Positions 54,252-62,806 of a stretch of DNA of 64,000 nt are shown here, piece by piece (positions within the stretch are counted from its first letter, which is position 1; every line of letters starts with the position of its first letter). The position numbers were made by a program, and so were the translations under genes. The stretch is from positions 91,587-155,586 of the forward strand of contig DASZTS010000094.1 of assembly GCA_035547915.1 (NCBI GenBank). The letters are read 5' to 3'. The notes under the pieces were generated by a model. The model ran no database searches. It saw only the letters and a list, made by a program, of their open reading frames with translations, and was not told where the DNA came from. The stretch comes from DASSFG01 sp035547915 (GTDB lineage: Bacteria > Planctomycetota > Planctomycetia > Pirellulales > JAICIG01).

Positions 54252-55973
54252 ATGCGCGCCTATCTTTTTTCCGCTTTGCTCTGCCTTGCCTGGCAAGTGG
54301 CCCTTGCCTCGGCAGCCGACGATGCCGGCAGTGTGCCCGCAGGCGAAGTGACCCAGTACGCGTTCGAGAACAGCAAAATCTTTCCCGGAACGGTGCGCGA
54401 TTATTGGATCTACGTTCCCAAACAGTACGACCCGTCCAAGCCGGCTTGCCTGCACGTCAATCAGGACGGACTTCAATTCGATGCCCCCAAGGTTTTCGAT
54501 CGGCTGATCCATGCGGGCGAGATGCCGGTGACGATCGGCGTGTTCGTGATGCACGGGCGAGTCAAAGCGGAGTCGGACGTGGCCCTCGATCGCTTCAACC
54601 GCAGCTACGAATACGACGGCTTGGGCGATCATTACGTACGATTCTTGTTGGAGGAGTTGCTGCCCGACGTGGAACGGCGAACCGCCAGCGATGGCCGTGC
54701 GATCCGCCTCTCCTCAAACGGCAACGACCGCGCCATCGCCGGTTCGAGCAGCGGGGCGATCTGCGCCTTCACCGCAGCCTGGGAACGGCCCGACGCTTTT
54801 CGCCGCGTGTTCAGCGCCATCGGCACGTATGTCGGGCTGCGCGGTGGCAATGCTTACGCCACGCTCGTCCGCAAATACGAACCGAAGCCGCTGCGGATCT
54901 TCCTCGAAGACGGCGCAAACGATCTGAACATCTACGGCGGCGACTGGTGGATGGCCAACCAAGAGATGGAACGGTCGCTGGTCTTCGCGGGCTATGAGGT
55001 CAATCATGCTTGGGGCGATGGTGGACACAGCAACGATCACGGCAAAGAAATCTTTGCCGACGCCATGCGCTGGCTGTGGAAGGATTGGCCCGCGCCGGTC
55101 AAGGCAGGTGCGGGTTCGCCGCAGTTGCAAGAAATCCTCCTGCCGGGCGAGGATTGGCAACTCGTGGCCGATGGCTACAAGTTCACCGAAGGGCCGGCAG
55201 CGAACGCCGACGGAGAGGTCTTCTACAACGACGTGCCCGAGAGCAAGACGTACAAGATCGGGCGCGACGGCAAGCCCGTTGTCTTTGTCGACGATAGCAA
55301 CAAGGGAGACGGCCAGCGGTTCGGACCGGACGGCCGCCTCTACGCCGTAGCGGGCCGCAAAGAGCAGATCGTGGCCTACGACGCTGCCGGCAAGGCGAAG
55401 GTGGTCGCGGACGGTTTTCGTGGCAACGACCTGGTGGTCCGCCACGACGGCAACATCTATGTGACCAACCCCGGTTGGAACGGCGTCGATCCCAGCAAGA
55501 TTTGGCTGATCACGCCCGCGGGCGAAAAGAAAGTCGTCGATACCGGCTTGAAGTTCTCGAACGGTCTGACGCTCTCGCCCGACCAGTCGTTGTTGTACGT
55601 GGCTGATAGTCGCACGCACTGGGTCTACAGCTACCAGATTCGACCGGACGGTACGCTGGCGCACAAGCAGCAGTATTATCACTTGCACGTGCCTGACACG
55701 GCCGACGACAGCGGCGCCGACGGTATGCGCGTCGACCTAGACGGACGGCTCTATGTGGCGACGCGGATGGGCCTTCAGGTATGCGATCAGGCCGGCCGCG
55801 TGAACGCGATCATCCCCACGCCCAACGGCAAGATCTCGAACCTGTGCTTCGGCGGTCCCGAACACGACGTGATCTTTGCCACCTGCGGCGACCGCGTTTA
55901 CCGACGGAAGGTGAAGGTGCACGGCGCCGAGTCGTTTCAACCGCCCGTCAAACCGGGTGCACCGCGACTGTAA
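54252..55973 (+). CDS. Exported esterase / SMP-30 lactonase fusion
   Basis: A 573-residue secreted protein with a signal peptide over 1-21 (LFSALLCLAWQVALASA). Residues about 35-280 are an alpha/beta hydrolase of the esterase D/ferri-enterobactin esterase type: YWIYVPKQYDPSKPACLHVNQDG, then the nucleophile in IAGSSSGAICAF (Ser), an acidic residue around LEDGANDLNIYGG, and His in GDGGHSNDHGK. Residues about 300-565 are an SMP-30/gluconolactonase propeller: KFTEGPAANADGEVFYND, NDLVVRHDGNIYVTNPGWNG, and GLTLSPDQSLLYVAD. Both active sites look intact, so it may cut an ester and then open a lactone on one sugar-derived substrate. Substrate unknown. Confidence 0.88.
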   Translation: MRAYLFSALLCLAWQVALASAADDAGSVPAGEVTQYAFENSKIFPGTVRDYWIYVPKQYDPSKPACLHVNQDGLQFDAPKVFDRLIHAGEMPVTIGVFVMHGRVKAESDVALDRFNRSYEYDGLGDHYVRFLLEELLPDVERRTASDGRAIRLSSNGNDRAIAGSSSGAICAFTAAWERPDAFRRVFSAIGTYVGLRGGNAYATLVRKYEPKPLRIFLEDGANDLNIYGGDWWMANQEMERSLVFAGYEVNHAWGDGGHSNDHGKEIFADAMRWLWKDWPAPVKAGAGSPQLQEILLPGEDWQLVADGYKFTEGPAANADGEVFYNDVPESKTYKIGRDGKPVVFVDDSNKGDGQRFGPDGRLYAVAGRKEQIVAYDAAGKAKVVADGFRGNDLVVRHDGNIYVTNPGWNGVDPSKIWLITPAGEKKVVDTGLKFSNGLTLSPDQSLLYVADSRTHWVYSYQIRPDGTLAHKQQYYHLHVPDTADDSGADGMRVDLDGRLYVATRMGLQVCDQAGRVNAIIPTPNGKISNLCFGGPEHDVIFATCGDRVYRRKVKVHGAESFQPPVKPGAPRL

Positions 55974-55998
55974 GCGGTCGCGGCCGGTTGCCCCCGGT

Positions 55999-57030
55999 TC
56001 ATTGCCGCACGAGCCGGTGTACGAAGCGGAGTTTTTCGATGACCGGCGGAACGAAGACCTCGGGCACCAGGTCGACCAGACCGACGCTGCGGTTCATCTC
56101 GTTCATCGCGATGCCGATCTGCTGATGGTCGACGAGCATCGCGTCGAATGATGCCTGCGGCGCCCCGCCGCCGCGCAGGCCCTGGTGCGCCGCGCTATCC
56201 AAGAGACAGATCATGTCGAGATAGGCACCGAACGTCTCGGCAAAATCCTCCCAGGGATGCATCGAGGCGTAGGTGCTGATGTAGCGTTGCTGCCAATCGG
56301 TGGGTGGTCCCTCTCGGTAGTATCGCTCGAGCGCTTCGCCGTAGGCGGGTCGCTCGTGGTCGCCGAAGACGGCCCGAAAGTCGTCTTCCTTACGACCCCG
56401 CACGAACACCTCCCAGTAATAGTGCCCGATCTCGTGGCGAAAATGACCGATCAGCGTGCGATGGGCCTCGCCGAATTGCACACGCAACCGTTCGCGTTCT
56501 TCGTCGTCGGCCTCTTGGATGTTGATGGTGATCCGCCCCTCGCAATGCCCGGTCATCACGCGCTGGGCCGCCCCCGGCCGCCGCGGGTCTTCGGTGTCGG
56601 CCAGGAACCGAAACGATAACGGCGGCAGAAGGCCGTTCGTCGGGTTGCCGCGCGGCAGTCCGGCCAGATCCAAGCCGTAGATCAGCCGGCGCTTGGCCGC
56701 TTCCAACCGATACCAGCGGCCATGGTTGCCGGGAACCGAGAGATCGGGAATCACCTCGTTGTGCGAGCAGCAGTCGCACAACGACTGCCGGGATGCGGCA
56801 CCGGACCACAGGACCCCCCGGTTGCATACCTGATGGCGACGATAGTTGTCGCATTTGACGAGTTGTGCCGCACAGTCGGAGTGCCGGCAGCGGTAGAGCC
56901 CGTCGGGTTGCCGGTCGATGGGCGACAGCCGGCGGCACTGCGGACAGAAGGCCAGTTCCGCTTGGCACGTCAGGCAGCGGCTGTTTTCGAAAAACAGCCG
57001 GTTATCACAGGTACACCGATACGTTCGCAC
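55999..57030 (-). CDS. Zinc-ribbon metallopeptidase (COG4307-like)
   Basis: A 343-residue protein. Translation probably begins at a GTG at 57030, where AGGGAGG lies 6 bp upstream; a longer TTG frame lacks this. The N-terminal 100 residues carry many Cys in CxxC pairs (Cys6/8, Cys19/22, Cys29/32, and DCCSH near 86-90), consistent with zinc ribbons. The peptidase motif HEIGH is at 199-203, with Glu200 as the likely catalytic base, followed by HPWEDFAETFGAYLD, where Glu could be the third zinc ligand. It is divergent from the ATP-grasp/alpha-E/Anbu operon, 463 bp away, and may act on the same material. Link inferred from position. Confidence 0.85.
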   Translation of the reverse strand: MRTYRCTCDNRLFFENSRCLTCQAELAFCPQCRRLSPIDRQPDGLYRCRHSDCAAQLVKCDNYRRHQVCNRGVLWSGAASRQSLCDCCSHNEVIPDLSVPGNHGRWYRLEAAKRRLIYGLDLAGLPRGNPTNGLLPPLSFRFLADTEDPRRPGAAQRVMTGHCEGRITINIQEADDEERERLRVQFGEAHRTLIGHFRHEIGHYYWEVFVRGRKEDDFRAVFGDHERPAYGEALERYYREGPPTDWQQRYISTYASMHPWEDFAETFGAYLDMICLLDSAAHQGLRGGGAPQASFDAMLVDHQQIGIAMNEMNRSVGLVDLVPEVFVPPVIEKLRFVHRLVRQ

Positions 57031-57493
57031 GCCGCCTCCCTTGCATTGCGTGAGTTCTTGGCCAGTGGGGGGCGTGTCCGCACCCAGGACGCTCAACGCA
57101 GGGTGGCGGCGCCCACCTTGCCGGCTCCGTCGCTAACACATTCTCCACACCAGGGGGCGCCGAGCCAAGCCGGATTTTATTCTTGGGGCAACGACAAAAC
57201 CGGATCGAGCTCCACGAAAATCGACGTTCGCGATATGCGACGTTCTTTTGCGGCTGCCTAGAAAAGCGGCATCTCGTGGGAGTGTCACGACGTGGCGGCG
57301 ATCGAGGCCGCTTTTTCCCGCATGCACCACAAAATTTTCTGGCACAGGCACTTACGCGCAGCGAAAAAAATCTGCCACCTCGCTGGAATTCCTCCCGAAC
57401 CGACCTGTGGTACCGCACTTGCACCACGCACTGCGTTTGCTGACTTCCGCTGCACTGCCCGCAGCAAACCGCACGACCCATTTCGCCGCACCC
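57031..57493. other. Divergent intergenic region of Anbu locus
   Basis: This 463-bp stretch separates the metallopeptidase and ATP-grasp starts. Open frames extend into it from the ATP-grasp gene but are Arg/Pro-rich and lack the family N-terminus, so I exclude them. A degenerate right half of R1 lies at 57188-57230. Promoters for both directions should be here, but no reliable boxes were found. Confidence 0.5.
57188..57230 (-). repeat. R1 element, degenerate half copy D
   Basis: On the plus strand the stretch GCAACGACAAAACCGG, ATCGAGCTCCACGAAAATCG and ACGTTC matches the reverse complement of the right half of R1 copy B, with a few mismatches and one-base gaps. The other half is missing. It lies in the control region between the metallopeptidase and the Anbu operon. 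Confidence 0.5.
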
Positions 57494-59017
57494 ATGAAGT
57501 TCGACGACTATCGCACCGAGGGGTTCTATGATGAGATGTTTCAGGCCGATGGCCGGCCTCGATCCACCGCCGCAGGTCTGTTCCAGCGCCTCGCTACCCT
57601 GTCGGATGGAGAATTGCAACGGCGCCAAAAGGCGGCCGACCTCACGCTGCTCGACATGGGCATCACCTTCAACGTCTACGGGCACGCCGACGGAACCGAA
57701 AAAGTCTGGCCGCTCGACCTCGTCCCGCGGATCGTCTCCGCCGACGAATGGGACTACATCGAGCGCGGGTTGAAGCAACGCATCCGCGCGCTGAACCTGT
57801 TCATCGACGACGTCTATCACCGCCGGCAGATCATCCGCGACGGCGTGGTTCCCGAAGAACTTCTAACGTCTGCCAAGTGCCTGCTCGATCCGTGCGTCGA
57901 TCTATCGCCGCCGGGAGGCATCTGGTGCCACGTGACGGGCACCGATCTGGTGCGCGACGGTGACGGCCAGATGTACGTGCTCGAAGACAACCTGCGTTGC
58001 CCGTCGGGCGTTTCGTACGTGCTGGAAAACCGCGAAGTGATGAAACGCACGGTGCCGCTGGCCTTCGAAGGGCTACGCATCCTGCCGGTCGAAGACTATC
58101 CCGAGCGACTGCTCGAGACGCTCCAAAACGTCGCCCCGCCGGGAATGGGCGGCCCGAACGTGGTGGTGCTCACGCCGGGAATCTACAACTCGGCCTACTT
58201 CGAGCATTCGTTCCTGGCCCAACAGATGGGTGTGGAGTTGGTCGAGGGGCGCGACCTCGTCGTGGCCGACGGCCATGTCTGCACGCGAACCACCAAAGGG
58301 CTCAAGCGCGTCGACGTGATCTATCGCCGCATCGACGACACCTTCCTCGATCCGCGCACGTTCCGGTCCGATTCGGCCCTCGGCGTACCCGGCCTTATGG
58401 AAGTGTTCCGGGCCGGCCGAGTAGCACTGGCCAATGCTCCGGGCACGGGCGTGGCCGATGACAAAGCGGTCTATGCGTTCGTGCCTCAGATCATCCGCTA
58501 CTACCTGGGCGAGGATATCATCCTGCCCAACGTGCCGACCTACACCTGCTGGGACCCCAAACAGTGCTCGCACGTGCTGGCGCATCTCGACGAGTTGGTC
58601 ATCAAGCCGACGAACGAATCGGGGGGCTACGGCATCGTCATCGGGCCACGGGCCAGCCGCCAAGAACTGGATGACTGTGCCAACCGCATTCGAGCCAACC
58701 CGCGCAACTTCATCGCGCAGCCCATGCTGGCCCTGTCGCGCGTGCCGACGATCATCGATGAGCACCTCGAAGGCCGGCACGTCGACCTGCGCCCCTACAT
58801 CCTCTATGGCAAGGACATCTATGTGCTGCCGGGGGGGCTGACGCGCGTGGCCCTCAAAAAGGGCTCGCTGGTGGTCAATTCGTCGCAAGGGGGTGGCAGC
58901 AAGGATACGTGGGTGCTGTCCGGAGCGCCCGCGACGATTCGCGAGCGGTGTGCACCATCCAACTCGGCGCGGGTGTCGAGCCGGCCGTCGCTTCGTGCGG
59001 AGCACACACCATGCTGA
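57494..59017 (+). CDS. Circularly permuted ATP-grasp protein (DUF404/DUF407)
   Basis: A 507-residue member of the circularly permuted ATP-grasp family, whose members form amide-type bonds with ATP; the product here is unknown. The ATG at 57494 begins the family N-terminus (MKFDDYRTEGFYDEMF). Signatures: YVLEDNLRCPSGVSYVLENR at 161-180, LTPGIYNSAYFEHSFLA, VDVIYRRIDDTFLDP, VIKPTNESGGYGI and NSSQGGGSKDTWVL near the end. It overlaps the alpha-E gene by 7 bp. In many bacteria this gene, an alpha-E gene and the Anbu gene are linked, and the three-gene set is complete here. A peptide-ligase or amidoligase role is proposed for the family. Confidence 0.93.
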   Translation: MKFDDYRTEGFYDEMFQADGRPRSTAAGLFQRLATLSDGELQRRQKAADLTLLDMGITFNVYGHADGTEKVWPLDLVPRIVSADEWDYIERGLKQRIRALNLFIDDVYHRRQIIRDGVVPEELLTSAKCLLDPCVDLSPPGGIWCHVTGTDLVRDGDGQMYVLEDNLRCPSGVSYVLENREVMKRTVPLAFEGLRILPVEDYPERLLETLQNVAPPGMGGPNVVVLTPGIYNSAYFEHSFLAQQMGVELVEGRDLVVADGHVCTRTTKGLKRVDVIYRRIDDTFLDPRTFRSDSALGVPGLMEVFRAGRVALANAPGTGVADDKAVYAFVPQIIRYYLGEDIILPNVPTYTCWDPKQCSHVLAHLDELVIKPTNESGGYGIVIGPRASRQELDDCANRIRANPRNFIAQPMLALSRVPTIIDEHLEGRHVDLRPYILYGKDIYVLPGGLTRVALKKGSLVVNSSQGGGSKDTWVLSGAPATIRERCAPSNSARVSSRPSLRAEHTPC

Positions 59018-59988
59018 GCCGCGTCGCCGATTCGGTCTATTGGTTGAGTGCCTACCTGGAACGGGCCGAGAACGTGGCCCGCTTCATCGACACCAATCTC
59101 AATCTCATGCTCGACCAGGGTGACGAAGTCTTCGAGCAGTGGCAGCCGCTCATCGACACCACGGGCGACCATGAGCCGTTTGAGCACAAGTACGGTCCGG
59201 CCACGCGCGAAAGCGTCTTTCAGTTCCTGATCTTCGATCGCGAGAACTCGAATTCGATCCTTTCGTGCTTGGAGGCGGCCCGCGAAAACGCCCGCATGAT
59301 CCGCGAGATCATACCGTCGGTCATGTGGGAGGAGATCAACCGTTTCTACCTGCTGGTGCGAAATCAATCGCGGAAGAATCAGCTCGACGATGCCCGCCGC
59401 GTGCTCGATCAGGTCAAGCTATCGAGCCAGACCATCGTCGGCATCGCCGACTCGACGATGTCGCGTGGCGAGGCCTGGCACTTCGCCCGCATGGGACGCC
59501 TGCTGGAACGCGCCGACAAGACGTCGCGCATCCTCGACGTAAAATATTTCTTGCTACTCCCTTCGGCCGACGAGGTGGGCACGCCCGTCGACGTGATCCA
59601 ATGGGCGGCCCTGCTCAATTCGGCCAGCGCCCTGGAGATGTATCGCAAGGTGCGCGGCCGCATCACGCCGACCGCCGTGGCCGATTTTCTGATCCTCGAC
59701 CGCTACTTCCCGCGCTCGATGCATTTCTGCTTGATCGAAGCCGAGCTGTCGCTGCACGCGATCACCGGTTCGGCCCCCGGCACGTTCCAGAACGACGCGG
59801 AGCAACAGCTCGGCCGGTTGCGGTCGGAATTTGACTTCGTTCGCGTCGAAGATATCGTGTACGAGGGGCTGCATGAGTTCGTTGACCGGTTCCAGCAGCG
59901 GCTGAACCTGGTAGGCAGGGCGATTTTCGACACCTTCTTTGCCACTCGGCCCGCGCCGGGACCGGTCTTGCAAGAGGCGGCGCAATGA
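59011..59988 (+). CDS. Alpha-E domain protein (DUF403)
   Basis: A 325-residue all-helical protein that begins MLSRVADSVYWLSAYLERAENVAR, the diagnostic alpha-E start. Other family blocks are NSILSCLEAARENARMIRE, SRGEAWHFARMGRLLERADKTSRILDV, and a C-terminal helix bundle with DRYFPRSMHFCL. It overlaps the ATP-grasp stop by 7 bp and the Anbu start by 4 bp, so all three proteins are probably made in fixed ratio. Alpha-E proteins almost always occur next to the permuted ATP-grasp enzyme and are assumed to bind its substrate or product. No catalytic residues are known. Confidence 0.92.
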   Translation: MLSRVADSVYWLSAYLERAENVARFIDTNLNLMLDQGDEVFEQWQPLIDTTGDHEPFEHKYGPATRESVFQFLIFDRENSNSILSCLEAARENARMIREIIPSVMWEEINRFYLLVRNQSRKNQLDDARRVLDQVKLSSQTIVGIADSTMSRGEAWHFARMGRLLERADKTSRILDVKYFLLLPSADEVGTPVDVIQWAALLNSASALEMYRKVRGRITPTAVADFLILDRYFPRSMHFCLIEAELSLHAITGSAPGTFQNDAEQQLGRLRSEFDFVRVEDIVYEGLHEFVDRFQQRLNLVGRAIFDTFFATRPAPGPVLQEAAQ

Positions 59989-60758
59989 CCTTCTGTTTGG
60001 GTATGAATGTCGAGGACGGGCTGGTCGGCATCGCCGATACGCGCGTCACGTCGGGTTCGGAATGTATCACGGCCCGCAAGGTTTCGATCTTCGAACACGG
60101 ACGCAGCTCCCTGTTCATGATGACCTCCGGCCTGCGCTCGGTGCGTGACAAGGTTGTCACGTACTTCGAGGAGGTGTTGGAAAAGGAGGACTCGAAGTTC
60201 GACCGCCTCTACAAGGCAGTGAACGCGCTGGCCGACCAGGTGCGGCGCGCGGCGGCCGAGGACAAGGAGGCGCTCGAGGCGAGCCGCCTGTCGTTCAACT
60301 TCCAAGCGCTCGTCGGCGGCCAGATGGAGCACGACAAGCAGCACAAACTCTATCTGCTCTACCCGCAAGCCAACTGGGTGGAGGTCAGTCCGGGCACGCC
60401 TTACTGCATCATCGGCGAGACGGGATACGGCAAGCCGATACTCGACCGCACGCTCAAGTACACCGACAGCATGCACTATGCGTTGAAGGTCGGCTGCCTG
60501 GCTTTCGACTCGACACGCATTAGCGCGGCCAATGTCGATTTCCCCATCGACGTGGTCGTCTACAAGCGAGATCGTTTCGAGCTCGTCTGCCATCGTTACG
60601 AAAAGCAGGACCTGGTCGAAATCTCGAATTGGTGGCAGGAGCGTCTGCGTGAATCAGTGCGTCTTTTGCCCAGTAATTGGCTGAATGCCGTGGTCGACGA
60701 TCCCCAAGCGGACGATCGCGACCGCACCATTCCACTGAGCCCCGGCGGCACCGCGTAG
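59985..60758 (+). CDS. anbu: Anbu proteasome-like peptidase
   Basis: A 257-residue NTN-hydrolase of the Anbu type, related to proteasome beta subunits. After Met removal the nucleophile would be Thr2 in MTFCLGMNVEDGL. Asp18 (GIADTRV) and Lys32 (ARKVSIFE) fall near proteasomal Asp17 and Lys33. LSFNFQALVGGQ and CIIGETGYGKPILDR are typical blocks further on, and Ser/Gly residues around 160 fit the fold. Anbu subunits form open rings or spirals; physiological substrates are unknown. The start overlaps the alpha-E stop by 4 bp. No transglutaminase-like gene, often part of this cluster, is found on either side in the window. Confidence 0.9.
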   Translation: MTFCLGMNVEDGLVGIADTRVTSGSECITARKVSIFEHGRSSLFMMTSGLRSVRDKVVTYFEEVLEKEDSKFDRLYKAVNALADQVRRAAAEDKEALEASRLSFNFQALVGGQMEHDKQHKLYLLYPQANWVEVSPGTPYCIIGETGYGKPILDRTLKYTDSMHYALKVGCLAFDSTRISAANVDFPIDVVVYKRDRFELVCHRYEKQDLVEISNWWQERLRESVRLLPSNWLNAVVDDPQADDRDRTIPLSPGGTA

Positions 60759-60804
60759 TCTTCGACACGCGTGGCGGCGAGACCGTGAAGTCCGCAGGCT
60801 GGTT

Positions 60805-61653
60805 TCAACCACTCGCGCCGGCTACGGAACTTCGGCTGGCCATCGTCAGACGGTGGCGCAACCACGCCTTCAAGCCGATCAGCAGGGCGGCGACCGCGGC
60901 CAGCGCCGGCAGCACGAGCGTCCAATCGGCGCTCCGCCCGATTTCCGCGGCCAATGGCTTGGCAATGCTCTCGGTGGCCGTTTTCGTCAGTTCCACCGTG
61001 CCGTCTAGGAACGGTTGCGGGTCGGCGAGGAAGGCAGTGAGTGCTGCCCCGAGCGCGAGGGTGCCCTTGTTGCGCCAGACGAAGTTCATGGCCCGGTCGC
61101 CGTACTTGCCGACGACGCGCAGCAACTCGTCGGTCCGACCGATCTTGGCAAGTGTGCCGTCTTCGGCCATTATCGCCAGGCGCCGGCCATTCTGCGTCGA
61201 AACGACCTTCAGGGCGCCGGCTGCCGGCGTTCCGATCGACTCGATGAGCGGCTCGGCGATACGGCCCTGCTTGATCATCGCCTCGGCCGCCTCGTCGCCA
61301 TACTTGCCGAACAGGGCAAGCCGATTGGGCTTGGCGACAACCCACGCGGCGTCGTCGCCATACTGGGCCAGCAACCGAATCGCATCGACACCCTTGTCAC
61401 CGGCCTCGTCGATCAGGCTGAACGCGCGCGGACCGACTTTCTTGACCGCTGTCACAGCATCGTCGCCGTACTTGACCCCCAGCTTTTCGATGTTGCGGGT
61501 CAACGTCTGCAAGCCTTGCTCTTCGGCTTCGCGGCCGAATTTTCGGAGCACATACTCGGCCGCTTCCTTGGCGATCTTGCTGGTGACGCCGGCATAAGCC
61601 ACCACCGGCTGACCGAGGGCCAACGCCACTGCCAGTATCACGATGCGGTTCAT
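60805..61653 (-). CDS. Exported protein with YGD-type repeats and membrane anchor
   Basis: A 282-residue protein I do not recognise. Residues 1-22 form a signal peptide (VILAVALALGQPVVAYA). A motif of the form [KQ]YGDxA recurs at 61-66, 97-102, 117-122 and 183-188, with weaker copies at 38-42 and 83-91. These sit in amphipathic helices. A hydrophobic segment (LVLPALAAVAALLIGLKAWL, about 246-265) near the C-terminus is followed by basic residues and should anchor it in the inner membrane, facing the periplasm. It lies 12 bp downstream of the next unrecognised gene, so the two are an operon. It converges with Anbu, leaving 46 bp. Confidence 0.72.
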   Translation of the reverse strand: MNRIVILAVALALGQPVVAYAGVTSKIAKEAAEYVLRKFGREAEEQGLQTLTRNIEKLGVKYGDDAVTAVKKVGPRAFSLIDEAGDKGVDAIRLLAQYGDDAAWVVAKPNRLALFGKYGDEAAEAMIKQGRIAEPLIESIGTPAAGALKVVSTQNGRRLAIMAEDGTLAKIGRTDELLRVVGKYGDRAMNFVWRNKGTLALGAALTAFLADPQPFLDGTVELTKTATESIAKPLAAEIGRSADWTLVLPALAAVAALLIGLKAWLRHRLTMASRSSVAGASG

Positions 61654-61665
61654 CGGATTGTTCCC

Positions 61666-62652
61666 TCAAGGGTTTGAGACGACAGGTTGCTCGAGCAGAG
61701 CCAGCACCGCGGCTCTACGGACACTGGCCCGTTGTTTTGTATAGTCCATGAGACGCGACCGCAGCCCCGACACGTCGTCCGAACCATCGATGACGAGGCG
61801 ACGCAGCTCGTCGAGTTTGCTGTCGAGCTGTGCCGACAGACTGCCGACCGGGTCGGCATACCAGTCCCAGACCCACGACACGATCTGATCGACGATGAGT
61901 CCTACGACCAAGCCGACGCCGAATGTCGCCCAAGAAGACGCAGCACCGGTACCGAGAATGCCGGCCGAGACGCCGAGCCGAGTGGCCACCTGGGTCAGCA
62001 CTTCGCCGGCGATCAGACCGACGAGCTGCGTGGCAACGTCCGACCTTATACCGCCCCCCGTCGCGGCCACGGCCTGCGAGAGCGCTTCGTCGTAGCTGGC
62101 TTCCCATTTGGTCTCGTCGAGACGGGCCACCACATACGTCTCGGAAAAGTCCGCCGTATCTGCCCGGATCTTCACGAGTACCTCGCCTTCGAGACTGCGA
62201 AGGTGGGCCAGATAACTACTAATCGTCTGTTCGATCACCTCGGCGAGTTGGGACGGTGTGAAGATCAGTTCCTCGAACTGTCCGCGCAGGTATGCCTCGT
62301 GCCGGTCGCCCTTGGTGAAGGGGACCCAATCGGCCGCCAGCCGCCACTTACTGCTCCAGCCTAGCGCTCGGTCGGCGAACTCGGGCGTATGCTTCTTCGA
62401 GTCGGCGAAGAACAGCTCAATCTGCCGCAAATGCTCATCGAGAAACTTGGCCGACTCTTCGTCGGCCCAGCGCAAATGAGGTCCGGCGATTTCTTCGGGC
62501 GATGGTGGCCGCTTTGCCTCAGGCTGTTGTACTGCGAGCGGCGGCGATAGGACCGGATCGCGAACAGACGGAGCGATAGCCTGCCGGGGAACGATTCCCC
62601 CGGCCGCGCCGGCCAGGCCGAGTGCCACCAGCAAAAAGCTCGTCGATCTCAT
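61666..62652 (-). CDS. Exported protein with glycine-rich membrane segment
   Basis: A 328-residue protein of unknown family. Residues 1-27 are a signal peptide (FLLVALGLAGAAGGIV). A Pro-rich linker leads to a helical domain (about 55-200) with charged helices and conserved-looking aromatic residues (DRALGWSSKWRLAADWVPF). A Gly/Ala/Val-rich hydrophobic stretch at about 228-262 (ILGTGAASSWATFG, VGLVVGLIVDQIVSWVWDW) would insert into a membrane; its pattern recalls pore-forming or channel segments but no family can be named. The C-terminus is a charged helix. First gene of a two-gene operon with the YGD-repeat protein. Confidence 0.72.
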   Translation of the reverse strand: MRSTSFLLVALGLAGAAGGIVPRQAIAPSVRDPVLSPPLAVQQPEAKRPPSPEEIAGPHLRWADEESAKFLDEHLRQIELFFADSKKHTPEFADRALGWSSKWRLAADWVPFTKGDRHEAYLRGQFEELIFTPSQLAEVIEQTISSYLAHLRSLEGEVLVKIRADTADFSETYVVARLDETKWEASYDEALSQAVAATGGGIRSDVATQLVGLIAGEVLTQVATRLGVSAGILGTGAASSWATFGVGLVVGLIVDQIVSWVWDWYADPVGSLSAQLDSKLDELRRLVIDGSDDVSGLRSRLMDYTKQRASVRRAAVLALLEQPVVSNP

Positions 62653-62722
62653 ACGCGGCGTGCCAAGGTAACGGGTCCGTTTCAGAAAGCGCTATTTTAC
62701 CAAAATTGTATTCACATGGCTG

Positions 62723-62751
62723 TTTACCCGGCCACGATCGGCTAGTATTCT
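62723..62751 (+). promoter_or_regulatory. Possible promoter of the basic protein gene
   Basis: TTTACC at 62723-62728 and TATTCT at 62746-62751 are spaced by 17 bp, matching sigma70 boxes at four of six positions each. The region is more AT-rich than the surroundings. It lies 55 bp before the ATG at 62807. Confidence 0.3.
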
Positions 62752-62806
62752 CTTCTTCGTTGTAAGTCGATCCTAATTTCACAGTAAAGGAAGGAGTTAC
62801 ACCGAG

